Source: Mesostigma viride
Lineage: Eukaryota; Streptophyta; Mesostigmatophyceae; Mesostigmatales; Mesostigmataceae
Reading direction: 5' to 3'
NCBI GenBank assembly: GCA_009746045.1
Contig: RPFO01001868.1
Coordinates: 1 to 27,298, forward strand
DNA length: 27,298 nt
Each line of letters opens with the position of its first letter. The first letter of the stretch is position 1. Below the pieces are notes generated by a model. It had not been told where the DNA came from. It worked only from the letters and a program-made list of their open reading frames with translations, and ran no database searches. Shown here piece after piece: positions 16,969 to 24,505 of the stretch. A program made the position numbers and the translations under genes.

Positions 16969-17852
16969 AGGTGGCGGACACTTTGGCGCGCATGGCGGTG
17001 GGTCCTTCTCCCGCGCGACGTTCTGCGATGTCAGATGCCGTATCGGACGCCGGTTCTGGGGCCGGAGGGTCGGGCGCGCGTTTGGAGGGGTCGGGGAAAC
17101 GGCAATCCACGGGAGGGGGCGAGGAGGGAACCGGCGATAGCACGGCCGAGTCGGGTCCTCGAACCGAACAATCGTGGACGGAGTACCTCACGGAATTGCG
17201 AGGCGCTATGAACAAAGCGGTCGATATGACGGAACAAGCGAAGGGAAATCGAACGTACATGACGGAGGCAAAACGTGCCGTACAGGCTCTTCGTACGAAA
17301 GCGAGATCCGCGCCGCCGTTACATCCGAATTTGGAGGGTTTCCGTGCCGAACCTGTGTCGGACAGCGTCGAGAAGTCCAGTGTTCTCGCGGATGCCTGCG
17401 ACTATGTCCTAAACTTGTTGGGCAGTGCATTGCTTAACGTGGTTGAGATCGCGAAGGCTAGTCAAGCGATGAGGATCTTGTGTCGTGAGGCCGATCAAAC
17501 GGTGACGAGGGAGCTGCATTTAGTAAACGAGCCCGTGACCTTGATTCCCACTCCCCCGCGCCCCGACTTGGTCCAGCAATCCGAGGGGGCGAATCCGGGT
17601 GAGACGGTTGGCGATCAACTCCGCAAGGACAAGTGGCCAGCACAAACGTCGGCGCAGAATCCCGCCCCGGAGATCTCACCTGGCGTGTTCCAAGCACTGA
17701 GGCGGTCTCCCCGTACCCGTTCACAGGCGCCCGCCGATGGTTCTGGTCGTCCCGTGTCTTCGCCGCCCGTCTCTCAGGATGTGTTCAAGAATGGGGGTCG
17801 CCCACCCTCCTCCCCCGACACAACCCATGCGCGACCCACCGACCCACATTGA
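16965..17852 (+). CDS. Unknown protein, translationally overlapped at both ends
   Basis: The protein has 295 residues. The start ATG at 16965 sits in ATGA with the previous stop; an upstream GTG in the same frame is less likely. The stop TGA (17850-17852) shares its A with the next ATG (TGATG). Residues 1-65 are Gly/Ser/Ala-rich; residues 70-180 are helical and charged with a hydrophobic patch (LADACDYVLNLLGSALLNVVEIAKAS). The C-terminal third is Pro/Ser/Arg-rich and probably disordered. No enzymatic motif is seen. The position between the coiled-coil protein and the OTU-like protein suggests they act together. Confidence 0.68.
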   Translation: MKVADTLARMAVGPSPARRSAMSDAVSDAGSGAGGSGARLEGSGKRQSTGGGEEGTGDSTAESGPRTEQSWTEYLTELRGAMNKAVDMTEQAKGNRTYMTEAKRAVQALRTKARSAPPLHPNLEGFRAEPVSDSVEKSSVLADACDYVLNLLGSALLNVVEIAKASQAMRILCREADQTVTRELHLVNEPVTLIPTPPRPDLVQQSEGANPGETVGDQLRKDKWPAQTSAQNPAPEISPGVFQALRRSPRTRSQAPADGSGRPVSSPPVSQDVFKNGGRPPSSPDTTHARPTDPH

Positions 17853-19414
17853 TGGTGTTTGTGGGGAAGGGGAAAGGTGAGGAGGCGCGACGAAGGCACC
17901 GTGATGTGGATGTTAGAGAGACTTCTCTCTCATCTTCCCGAGGACGCGATGACAGTCAGACCACCTCGTCGTCGTCGTCATATTCTTCCGGGTCTAACTA
18001 CTCAAGTACCGTTTCCGGGGAAGGCGGTGCCGTAAACATGAGGTCGAATGCGCAGTCCCGGGGTACAGCGGCTCGTGGCGTTGCTAAAGGAAATCCGGAT
18101 GTCGAACCGAATCGGCCGAGGACGAGGCAGCAAGGTCAGGGGGGTGTTACGGCGGCTACTGGCGCCGCTCAAGGAAACCCGGCTACCCAACCAAATCGGC
18201 CGAATACGAGACAGCAAGTTCAGGGGGGTGTTACGGCGGCTACTGGCGCCGCTCAAGGAAACCCGGCTGCCCAACAAAATCGGCCGAATACGAGACAGCA
18301 AGTTCAGGGGGGTGTTACGGCGGCTACTGGCGCCGCTCAAGAAAACCCGGCTGTCCAACCAAATCGGCCGAAGACGAGACAGCAAGTTCAGGGGGGTGGT
18401 ACAGCGGCTCGTGGCGTTGCTCAAGGAAATCCGGCTGCCAAACCGATTCAACAAGGGGCCGGCAATCAGGGACCGGTGACGAGACAGCAAGTCCGCAAAG
18501 ATCAGGGGGGCGGTACACCGCAAGGTCTGCTCGGTGGCATTATGGGCAGACAAAAACGAATGTTAAAAACCCCCGATCCTGTTGAGAGACAACGTGCCGC
18601 GCGTCTGGCGAATCTAGCGTCACGAGCAAAGAAAGCAGGTGTGCCTGTGAACCGCAATCTTGAACTGGGATCGATTGATGACCGACGGTATGGGAGGGAG
18701 ACTGTGTCTCAAGCCGCTGATGGGGATGTTTTTGATGAGTACGGGAGCAATATGCTTAAGATACACCCCTTGCCTGAGGACATTCCCGCCACCAAAGAGC
18801 CTACGAATAAGACGTATGAACCAAAGGTGATGCAGGGAGTCGACGCCCCGTTCCCGTTTACGGTTCCGGACAGTGATCATCGGATACTGTACAAACGACA
18901 CACGATCGGGGACGGGAACAGTCTGTACTACGCGATCTCTCTTATCAGGGCGTTCAGAAGAGGCGAAAATATCAACGAGAAGGACTTGGAGGTAAAGATG
19001 GGATGGTTGAAGACAAGTTTGCTCGAAAACTTGTCCAATTACGTTAATCGGGCAAAGGATAAACAATTGATATCCGAGTATAAGACCGAGAGCGATATCA
19101 GGGAGATTTTGAACAGTGAGTGGGCGAATACCGACGTGGCCGCGATTGCGGCGCAGTTCCTCCGAAACGACATCACGATCATCGGTCGCGATGAAGGCGA
19201 CCCGGGGCATGCAACGGTGTTCACGTATAGTACAGACTTCAGGAATAGCAAGATCGCCCCGTATTACATCTTTTTCGATGGTGCGAAACATTTCGAGGCG
19301 TTGCTATCCACCATCGAGTTGCCAGCCTTGCAGCGTCCCCCCAACATCAACCTGCGTCGATGCACGTGTTGGCCCAGCGAGCGTACGCTCTCCAGCGGTT
19401 CGCGGACGCCCTGA
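17852..19414 (+). CDS. OTU-fold protein with Ser at the nucleophile position and 28-residue repeats
   Basis: The protein has 520 residues from the ATG at 17852. The frame is open upstream to 17633, but that part overlaps the previous gene and has no supporting motif. Residues 1-70 are Ser-rich; residues 71-225 contain about five copies of a 28-residue Gly/Gln/Pro/Asn-rich repeat. An OTU-like domain follows from about 345 to 490: GDGNSLYYA (Asp354, Ser357), the EWANTDVAAIAAQFLRNDITII block, and FDGAKHFEAL (His480). In active OTU deubiquitinases the motif is DGNC; here the codon is AGT. Catalysis by Cys is therefore absent, and a ubiquitin-binding or structural role is possible. The last 18 codons overlap the next frame. 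Confidence 0.8.
   Translation: MVFVGKGKGEEARRRHRDVDVRETSLSSSRGRDDSQTTSSSSSYSSGSNYSSTVSGEGGAVNMRSNAQSRGTAARGVAKGNPDVEPNRPRTRQQGQGGVTAATGAAQGNPATQPNRPNTRQQVQGGVTAATGAAQGNPAAQQNRPNTRQQVQGGVTAATGAAQENPAVQPNRPKTRQQVQGGGTAARGVAQGNPAAKPIQQGAGNQGPVTRQQVRKDQGGGTPQGLLGGIMGRQKRMLKTPDPVERQRAARLANLASRAKKAGVPVNRNLELGSIDDRRYGRETVSQAADGDVFDEYGSNMLKIHPLPEDIPATKEPTNKTYEPKVMQGVDAPFPFTVPDSDHRILYKRHTIGDGNSLYYAISLIRAFRRGENINEKDLEVKMGWLKTSLLENLSNYVNRAKDKQLISEYKTESDIREILNSEWANTDVAAIAAQFLRNDITIIGRDEGDPGHATVFTYSTDFRNSKIAPYYIFFDGAKHFEALLSTIELPALQRPPNINLRRCTCWPSERTLSSGSRTP
18062..18515 (+). repeat. 84-bp coding tandem repeat, four full copies plus one degenerate
   Basis: The unit is in frame and encodes 28 residues of the form (V/G)TAAxGxAxxNPxxxPNRPxT followed by RQQVQGG. 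Four copies run from 18062 to 18397 and a degenerate fifth follows. Copies 2-4 are nearly identical at the DNA level, which points to recent expansion or homogenisation. Confidence 0.85.
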
Positions 19415-19695
19415 GCGCCCCCGCTCGACCGCGGACGGCCCCTCCCCACCCCGTCGCGCAGAACGCAATACCGCGGTACCCCGTGCCGGCGCCGGGACCC
19501 GCCTACATCCCGTCCCGTCCCGCGTTCGCGTCGACCGCCGCGTTCCGCTCGACCGCGCCCGTCCACGCGTTCCCGGCAGCACAGAGCGCCGTCGCCAGGT
19601 ATCCGTGGCCGCCCGTCCAGGCGCGTCCCGCCTTCGCCGCGAACGTCCCTGTTCCCTCCCAGCGTTTTTTTCTGAACTCGTTGTACGGACGATGA
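19360..19695 (+). CDS. Pro/Ala-rich small protein
   Basis: The protein has 111 residues, rich in Pro, Ala, Arg and aromatic residues with repeated RYPxP and ARPAFA-like words, and no zinc or membrane motif. The ATG lies inside the 3' end of the OTU-like gene (55-base overlap, -1 frame). The stop TGA overlaps the following ATG as ATGA (19692-19695). It could instead be a -1 extension of the OTU-like protein rather than a separate gene, since the frame is open upstream of the ATG. The C-terminal FFLNSLYGR is the least biased part. Confidence 0.55.
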   Translation: MHVLAQRAYALQRFADALSAPARPRTAPPHPVAQNAIPRYPVPAPGPAYIPSRPAFASTAAFRSTAPVHAFPAAQSAVARYPWPPVQARPAFAANVPVPSQRFFLNSLYGR

Positions 19696-19979
19696 AGTGT
19701 AAGAGGAAGACGGTGACGCACGGCGGGCGCTGCAAGAACGAAGCCAGGCCGGGGAGGAAGACGTGCGCGATCCATGCTCGCGGTGTTCACCACGTGGCGA
19801 GAAGTTGCGGGATGCACGTCGCCAGGACGAAGGAAACCAAGCGCAAGTACGACGACATGGCGACGGGCATCCCGTCCGCTCCGGCGACGGTGGCCGACGC
19901 GGTCCGTCTGTCGTGGCTGTCCCGATTCCCGGGACAGACGGGCGCGCCCACGCAGGAGGAGGCAAAGAAAGGCAAGTGA
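19692..19979 (+). CDS. Small basic protein with CCCH motif
   Basis: The protein has 95 residues. The N-terminus is C3-x10-C14-x10-C25-x2-H28 with many Lys and Arg between the ligands, a compact candidate zinc knuckle. The remainder is basic, then Ala-rich, ending EEAKKGK. A similar motif starts the minus-strand protein at 25948. The ATG overlaps the previous stop (ATGA). Nucleic-acid binding is a reasonable inference from charge and ligand spacing, not shown. Confidence 0.65.
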   Translation: MKCKRKTVTHGGRCKNEARPGRKTCAIHARGVHHVARSCGMHVARTKETKRKYDDMATGIPSAPATVADAVRLSWLSRFPGQTGAPTQEEAKKGK

Positions 19980-20008
19980 TCGATCGATCGTGTCGTTTCA
20001 CGGGATCG

Positions 20009-20014
20009 TATAAA
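20009..20014 (+). promoter_or_regulatory. TATA box TATAAA
   Basis: TATAAA lies 45 bases upstream of the ATG at 20054, after the end of the overlapping five-gene string, and fits a new transcription start. Confidence 0.55.
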
Positions 20015-20053
20015 GTCCGTCTCCACGTCGCTCCCCTCCACACTCTACCGAAC

Positions 20054-20725
20054 ATGGCCGAGCCCGCGGGGTGGGAGCCCGCCACCGAGTGGACGACGTT
20101 CGCTCCCGTTTCGACCCCGCGTCCGCCGAGCGTCATGTTCCAGGCGCTGCCCCCTCTGGCCCTGCGCATCATCTTGGACCGCAGTTGGCCCACCGGGCAC
20201 GGGGTCTGTCCCGAGATGGACGAGATCTACTGGGAGATCAATCCCGCGAAGACGCTCGAAAGGGAGGTGCGCGCGGAACTCAAGTACCGCCAAAAGAGTG
20301 ACGGCGACCGTCGCCGGTTCGACGGCCGCGAGGACGAGCAACTGGAGGCCGTCCTGAAGGTCGTGTCTCCCGCGCGATACCGGGAGTGCGTGGACGCCCT
20401 CGAAACGCCCAGGGGGAGGAAGGAGGAGAAGCTTTGGATCCTGTGGGGAAAGATCCACGACGGGCTGGCCCGGCGCGGAAAGCGGGTCAGTCGATCGGAG
20501 ATGGCCAGGATACGGGACCGGCTGTACGATTGTCTGGGGTCGAACAAGAACTTCGCGAATCGGTCCTACTCGTTCGTCGTCAAGTGTTACAACGTCCTGA
20601 CCGCCAAGTTCAGGCGCGAGGGCCGCGACCCTCCGTCTTCGCCCGTGTGGGATATGGGGTGGTGGTCCGAACTGGACCGGGAACACGTGCACGAGTATGC
20701 GGAAACGGGGCTTGTTCATGAATGA
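20054..20725 (+). CDS. Unknown protein
   Basis: The protein has 223 residues from the ATG at 20054; the frame is open further upstream but that part overlaps the previous gene. It is charged and rich in Arg, Glu and Trp, with a predicted helical middle (residues 60-170) and no recognised motif, signal or membrane segment. AATAAA begins on the last base of the stop codon (20725-20730). It is convergent with the OTU-like gene on the minus strand, with 12 bases between the stops. Confidence 0.7.
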   Translation: MAEPAGWEPATEWTTFAPVSTPRPPSVMFQALPPLALRIILDRSWPTGHGVCPEMDEIYWEINPAKTLEREVRAELKYRQKSDGDRRRFDGREDEQLEAVLKVVSPARYRECVDALETPRGRKEEKLWILWGKIHDGLARRGKRVSRSEMARIRDRLYDCLGSNKNFANRSYSFVVKCYNVLTAKFRREGRDPPSSPVWDMGWWSELDREHVHEYAETGLVHE

Positions 20726-20730
20726 ATAAA
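20725..20730 (+). terminator. Poly(A) signal AATAAA overlapping the stop codon
   Basis: The TGA stop ends at 20725 and AATAAA starts on that same A, so the 3' untranslated region would be very short. Confidence 0.6.
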
Positions 20731-20737
20731 GATGCGT

Positions 20738-21484
20738 TTACAACCCACGAAACATGAGTCCTGTGCTGAAACTTTCGCGTAGTCCTTCGTAATCGCGATC
20801 ACCGTCCGTGTCCACGAACAGAGTGCCCAGCGTCGTAAGCAGTCCGCGTTTCGGTTTGACCGCGGCGGGAGGGGGCGAGGGCGCCAGCGCCATCTGGTAG
20901 TGGCCCGACTGGTCCGGCCCTCCGAGGCGGTCGAAGTAGTAGTAGACGCGCGCCGGTCCGCCGGCGTACCGCCGTCCGAACTCGTGCACGCGCACGTCCC
21001 CGCGGCCGTAGTCGTTGTAGACCAGGATCCGCGAACGCAACGCGCGCGCCGTCGCCTCGATCTGCGGCGAGTCCGCCATCTCGCGGTCCCAGTGCGCTTG
21101 CAGGTACTCTTGCGCGGTGCGCGGCCGGTCGGAAGACGACAACCCCAGTCGCAAGAGGTGCGGATCCTTCGCCAGTTCGCGGGTCGCTCGTCGGCGCAGA
21201 TCGGATCCGTCGACGGACAGCCGTTCGTTCGTGGACGGGGCGGGGTACCTCTCGGGGTACAGGCTCGCAAGGACGCTGCGGTAGAAACAGTTGTTCCAAG
21301 GAGCCGATCCGCACTCGACCGTTCGCACGCGGTCCGTGCGATCCGAGCCGTCCATCATGCGGACGGACGGGATCGCGACGTGTCGGTCTGCGCGGGGCGC
21401 GCGGGATGTCGTCGCGGTTCGAGCCGACACGATTCCGGACTCCATAAAGCCCAGGTCTCGCCTCCTCGCGAGGCCTCCGCGCAT
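20738..21484 (-). CDS. OTU-like cysteine protease, probable deubiquitinase
   Basis: The protein has 248 residues from the ATG at 21484 (an in-frame GTG lies upstream; an ATG at 21445 is also possible). The OTU pattern is visible: WNNCFYRSVLASLYPE with Cys66, a helix ending in AHWDREMADSPQIEATARALRSRILVYN, and GHYQMAL with His195. The Asp usually found three residues before the Cys is replaced (PWNNC). OTU enzymes remove ubiquitin from proteins; many viruses carry them. A C-terminal tail has an acidic VDTDGDRDYE. It shares a 40-bp divergent promoter with the gene at 21525. Fold call moderate, activity inferred. Confidence 0.72.
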   Translation of the reverse strand: MRGGLARRRDLGFMESGIVSARTATTSRAPRADRHVAIPSVRMMDGSDRTDRVRTVECGSAPWNNCFYRSVLASLYPERYPAPSTNERLSVDGSDLRRRATRELAKDPHLLRLGLSSSDRPRTAQEYLQAHWDREMADSPQIEATARALRSRILVYNDYGRGDVRVHEFGRRYAGGPARVYYYFDRLGGPDQSGHYQMALAPSPPPAAVKPKRGLLTTLGTLFVDTDGDRDYEGLRESFSTGLMFRGL

Positions 21485-21524
21485 CGAATATCGAACATAC
21501 ACTATACTATAAATTTGTCGGTGG
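21485..21524. promoter_or_regulatory. Compact divergent promoter
   Basis: A 40-base AT-rich gap separates two divergent ATGs, with TATAAATTT at 21508-21516, 12 bases before the rightward ATG. The minus strand reads AAATTTATAGTATAG, giving TATA words for the leftward gene. Confidence 0.6.
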
Positions 21525-21914
21525 ATGGAACGTGCGCTGCGACTCGTCGACTTCTACACCCGCCACCTGTCCGCGTGCGACGAAATCGTTCTGGAGCGAG
21601 TGTCCGTCGACGAGGACGAGGTAGCCGAGTACTGCGTGGGCAAGAACGTCGTCATCGCCGGCCAAATTATTCGCAAGCAAAAGTTTCCGGAAGGCGGCTG
21701 GAAGGACGTGTTGGAAGTCTGCGTCGAGGCAGCGGACGAGGCCATCGAGAAGATCGCTCTCAAGTCGTCGGTGTTTCCGGAGCAGGTCGCGGGGCGTATC
21801 CTCCTCCTCGCCTCCTCCATCAAGAGAGTCGGGTCCGCCTTCGAGCAGGATGAGTGCGACGAGCCGACACGCGTCGTCGAGCGACATGGCGACCGACTGG
21901 TCATCCGAGGATGA
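21525..21914 (+). CDS. Unknown small protein
   Basis: The protein has 129 residues, acidic and helix-rich, with no recognised motif. Its ATG follows the shared TATA by 12 bases. Its end overlaps the start of the next gene by 29 bases if that gene begins at 21886. Confidence 0.65.
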   Translation: MERALRLVDFYTRHLSACDEIVLERVSVDEDEVAEYCVGKNVVIAGQIIRKQKFPEGGWKDVLEVCVEAADEAIEKIALKSSVFPEQVAGRILLLASSIKRVGSAFEQDECDEPTRVVERHGDRLVIRG

Positions 21915-22548
21915 CCGCGCGCGCGTCGACGAGCTGCTGCGGGCCCTCGACGAGCCGCTTTACCGATCTCTCACGGACGAGGAGACGCGTCTGGCGCGGC
22001 TCTTTCACGAGTTCCTCGAGACGGACCGCGTCGTCAAGGGGCCGGAGCACACGGCCAAGACCGCGCGCGTGTTCGAGGCGTTCTCCGATTTCATGGAGGA
22101 CAAGGGGGGGGACAGGTACGACCACGAGGCGCGGTTCCAACAGGACAAGCGGTTCTGGAACGCGCTCTTCGAGCGGCACGGGTACTCGTGCGGCGGTGGG
22201 CTCGGGACGAAGCGGACCACCGGTTTCTTCGTCAACGACAACCGCGGGGTCGTGTCCAACGGAGTGATGTCGGACCTCGACCTGTCGGATTTCGCGGTCT
22301 TCAAGGGCCGCACGCGTCTCGGGATGGTGGCGGGCGCGCTCATGAAGTATGCGGGCGACGGCGTGAAGGACGAGCTCACCAACGAGATCATCGACAGGCT
22401 GGACAGGACAGGCGTCGAGAATCTCGGCACCGAGGAGAAGTACAAGACCTGCCACTTGCACGCGCTCTTCCTCGTCATGGCGCAGAAGAAGGCGCGTGCC
22501 GCGGGAAGTCAAGAGGTGGATGCTCGAGCATCGCCGCAGACTCAGTGA
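21886..22548 (+). CDS. Unknown protein, N-terminal part of a probably frameshifted gene
   Basis: The frame gives 220 residues from the ATG at 21886 (an ATG at 21850 is an alternative). It is charged, with FERHGYSCGGG and GFFVNDNRGV segments and a helical C-terminal part. The last ~15 residues look unnatural. The +1 frame continues with a helix of matching character from about 22505, so removing one G in the GGG at 22502-22504 would give a continuous protein of about 368 residues ending at 22993. Family not recognised. Either an indel in the assembly, a real mutation, or two overlapping genes. Confidence 0.62.
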   Translation: MATDWSSEDDRARVDELLRALDEPLYRSLTDEETRLARLFHEFLETDRVVKGPEHTAKTARVFEAFSDFMEDKGGDRYDHEARFQQDKRFWNALFERHGYSCGGGLGTKRTTGFFVNDNRGVVSNGVMSDLDLSDFAVFKGRTRLGMVAGALMKYAGDGVKDELTNEIIDRLDRTGVENLGTEEKYKTCHLHALFLVMAQKKARAAGSQEVDARASPQTQ

Positions 22549-22993
22549 CAAGGTGTGGGACATGAACCCGAACTTCAAGCGCGGGCGGATGGACTTCTTC
22601 CACGAGAGGGCTCGTTGGCCACCCTGGGACTCCCTGCGCACGTTCGAGGACGAGGATGCGCCCGACCGTCCCGACCCCGCCGTCCCCGAGCGCGCGTCAG
22701 AAGCGGCGCCCGCGGCCGTGCCCACCCTCGAGAACGCGGAGGCGTTCTTGGCGTCCCCCCTCGTCGTCCTGTGCAAGGACGGGTACACCAAAGTGAAGGA
22801 TTTCGCAAGGCCTACCTCGGCCAGTTTCTGGGGACCCGCTATGGCACGCCGGGAAGGGAGGACGACCGTCGAGGACCTGCGCGCCATCTTCGAGCCCAGC
22901 GGGATCGAGTTCGTTTCCGACAAGAAGATCAAGGGCGTCAAAGCCGATTGGGTGAAAGGGGTGCGGCTCGCGGATAATCCTCGGGCTCTATAG
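22520..22993 (+). CDS. Unknown protein, C-terminal part of the same gene or a separate overlapping gene
   Basis: The frame gives 157 residues from the ATG at 22520; it is open back to a GTG at 22496. It begins with MLEHRRRLSDKVWDMNPNFK, has a Pro/Ala-rich linker and a C-terminal part with TTVEDLRAIFEPSGIEF and charged helices. It follows the preceding frame by a +1 step. The stop TAG overlaps a TATA-like word of the next gene (22989-22993). Confidence 0.6.
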   Translation: MLEHRRRLSDKVWDMNPNFKRGRMDFFHERARWPPWDSLRTFEDEDAPDRPDPAVPERASEAAPAAVPTLENAEAFLASPLVVLCKDGYTKVKDFARPTSASFWGPAMARREGRTTVEDLRAIFEPSGIEFVSDKKIKGVKADWVKGVRLADNPRAL

Positions 22994-22998
22994 TACGA

Positions 22999-23303
22999 AT
23001 GGCTTGCGAGTGGAAAGACGTGTTTGGAGCGCCCCGAGAGGGCGCGCACGCGTACAGGATCTTAGACGTAGCAGTTGTGGACTTAGTGGGCACGATCCTC
23101 ATTGCATGGATGTTGAGTCGGTATTGGGAAATAAACTTTATTATCATGTTTGCATCTTATTCGCCCTCGGGCAACTCATGCACATCTTGTTTTGCGTCGA
23201 CACCACGGTCGCGCGTTTCGTTTCGCGAGCGACAGGCCTTGCAATGCCGCCGCCGCCTGGGGGGGTCGCACTCGCACAGTCCCCCGCCCCCTTGTCCGAG
23301 TAG
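22999..23303 (+). pseudogene. Small two-segment membrane protein of giant-virus type, frameshifted
   Basis: The first frame gives CEWKDVFGAPREGAHAYR, then VAVVDLVGTILIAWMLS, a membrane segment. The -1 frame continues with a second hydrophobic stretch, YYHVCILFALGQLMHILF, then CVDTTVARF. Together they match, from memory, a small protein family common in giant viruses of algae and protists: FGxPxxGxHxxR, a DxxxTI membrane segment, and a second one ending in LHxLFxVxT. Neither frame alone has the whole pattern. The break falls at about 23120-23140, around GGGAAATAAACTTTATT. The 3' end overlaps the convergent Cys-rich gene. TATAG lies 10 bases before the ATG. Confidence 0.6.
23130..23142. terminator. 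Bidirectional poly(A) dyad AATAAA-C-TTTATT
   Basis: AATAAA on both strands around a single C. The minus-strand copy is 15 bases after the stop of the Cys-rich gene (23157). The plus-strand copy could serve the gene ending at 22993. Confidence 0.5.
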
Positions 23304-23675
23304 ACGACAGTCTCTGCACTCGCCTCGCAGGCGGAGGTGCGCGCAAATCTGGCTCCCGCCGGTCCGTTTCTCTTTACATTCGCGGCACCGGGATCGTTGT
23401 TTGTCGTGTTCGCACAAGGCGGAGCCCTTGCACGCGTGGCAGCTGTACTTGAACTTCCCGCACGGACAGTAGGAGGAGGGGGTGCACACCCGACACCTCC
23501 TCTTGCTGCGCCCGTGGACGCAGCCGCTCTTCTTCGACTTTGGGGCCGGGTCGCAAGGGGGATCCGGTTCGGTGCGGTACACGCAGTGGGCGCACGTCCA
23601 CCACGGCACGCGCCCGTGGGGACAGGCGCGGAGACGACGGACCGTCGGGTGTTGGAATGCGGAAGTCGCGAGCAT
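23157..23675 (-). CDS. Cys/His-repeat protein, six CxH-x-CxxC units
   Basis: The protein has 172 residues from the ATG at 23675, chosen because the frame upstream is Arg-rich antisense to another gene. Six units of the form C-x-H-x(6-7)-C-x2-C follow in series: CPHGRVPWWTCAHC, CVHGRSKRRCRVC, CPCGKFKYSCHAC, CEHDKQRSRCREC, CAHLRLRGECRDC and CECDPPRRRRHCKAC. Two have Cys for His. Each could hold one zinc. Such repeats occur in hypothetical proteins of protists, algae and large viruses. Function unknown; nucleic-acid or protein binding is plausible. It lies 44 bases downstream of the membrane-protein gene on the same strand. Confidence 0.72.
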   Translation of the reverse strand: MLATSAFQHPTVRRLRACPHGRVPWWTCAHCVYRTEPDPPCDPAPKSKKSGCVHGRSKRRCRVCTPSSYCPCGKFKYSCHACKGSALCEHDKQRSRCRECKEKRTGGSQICAHLRLRGECRDCRLLGQGGGGLCECDPPRRRRHCKACRSRNETRDRGVDAKQDVHELPEGE

Positions 23676-23719
23676 GGTTGCGATTGGTGCGTCAATGACA
23701 TCCCGCCGGACCGACCTTT

Positions 23720-24300
23720 CTACTCGTCTTCCCGTCGGCTGGACGACACGTCCTTGAACGCCTTGTTTTCGGTTACGACGACGGGGCGGAACAGGACCAG
23801 TTTGTGGTCGGTCGAGTCGACGCGCTTCAAGACGACGTACATCATGTCCTCGTAGGCGGACGACATGCCGACCGGACCCCCTCCAGCTACCGTCCAATCG
23901 GGCGCGTTTTTGTCGCGAATCGTTTGTACGGCCGTCTCCGCGTCCATCACGCCCACGCCGCTGGCCCGCTGCACCTCGATGGGCACGTGGTTCGACTGTT
24001 CGGGCGACGACACGATCTCGACCAGGCCGAGTTTCCCGTCGGCGGACACGAGTCGCAAGCGCGTCGTCGCGCCGTCCACCGACTTCCACTGGAACTCGCG
24101 GTGCTCCGCTTCTTCTCGGCGAACTGCTCGCCGGTGGCGCGCGACACGGGGAACAAGGGGGTGCCCGCGTACGTCGGGTCGATCTTGTCCGGCGTCACGG
24201 TCCGCGCCCCGTTCCCGCGTCGCCTGCGACTCGCGAGATAGAGGATCAGGAACGCGATGGCGATCGACAATGCGATGATCGCGATCCACAGTCGGTCCAT
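23720..24300 (-). pseudogene. Single-pass membrane protein, frameshifted
   Basis: The first frame starts at the ATG at 24300 with one membrane segment (IAIIALSIAIAFLILYLA) followed by RRRR, then a soluble part to FAEKK. The -1 frame takes over with EEAEHREFQWKSVDGATTR and runs to a stop at 23720 with a credible globular sequence. The step falls in a GAGAAGAAG repeat at about 24108-24117 (plus strand CTTCTTCTC). The total is about 193 codons. TATA lies 6 bases before the ATG. Membrane-anchored virion-type protein by layout only; family not recognised. Confidence 0.62.
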
Positions 24301-24354
24301 CTTATACCCATCCGTCCAAAATAAAATCTGTCCTTCGTGTATACCAAACCAATC

Positions 24355-24477
24355 ATGCCGCTTCGGAGCAAGACCACGGGCAGGTTCATCAAGAGGAGCC
24401 ACTCCGGCGCCGCTCACCGGCGTCGCCGGCATCACGCGAGGGCCCCCTTCATCATGATGCCGTTCGGCGGGGGCTAA
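24355..24477 (+). CDS. 40-residue basic peptide
   Basis: This is a short frame with TATAC 15 bases before its ATG. It is strongly basic: KRSHSGAAHRRRRHH in the middle, then a hydrophobic PFIMMPFGGG end. The composition resembles small DNA-condensing core peptides packaged with viral genomes; that role is inferred from charge and its place among virion-like genes. It fills most of the gap between two flanking genes, with a 28-base space before the next ATG. Confidence 0.55.
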   Translation: MPLRSKTTGRFIKRSHSGAAHRRRRHHARAPFIMMPFGGG

Positions 24478-24505
24478 TTTTCTTTCCATTGTGTACGGTA
24501 TACAG

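Noticed and set aside
15211-19979. A non-LTR retrotransposon, suggested by ATGA junctions and an OTU domain
   Set aside because: Some such elements carry OTU domains, but there is no reverse transcriptase or endonuclease motif in any frame here.
21901-23049. Minus-strand 382-codon frame
   Set aside because: It is Arg/Val/Leu-rich antisense of two plus-strand genes in GC-rich DNA, with no motif.
22999-23472. Full-length reading of the 22999 frame to 23472
   Set aside because: After about residue 48 it is antisense to the Cys/His-repeat gene and loses the family pattern, which continues in the -1 frame instead.
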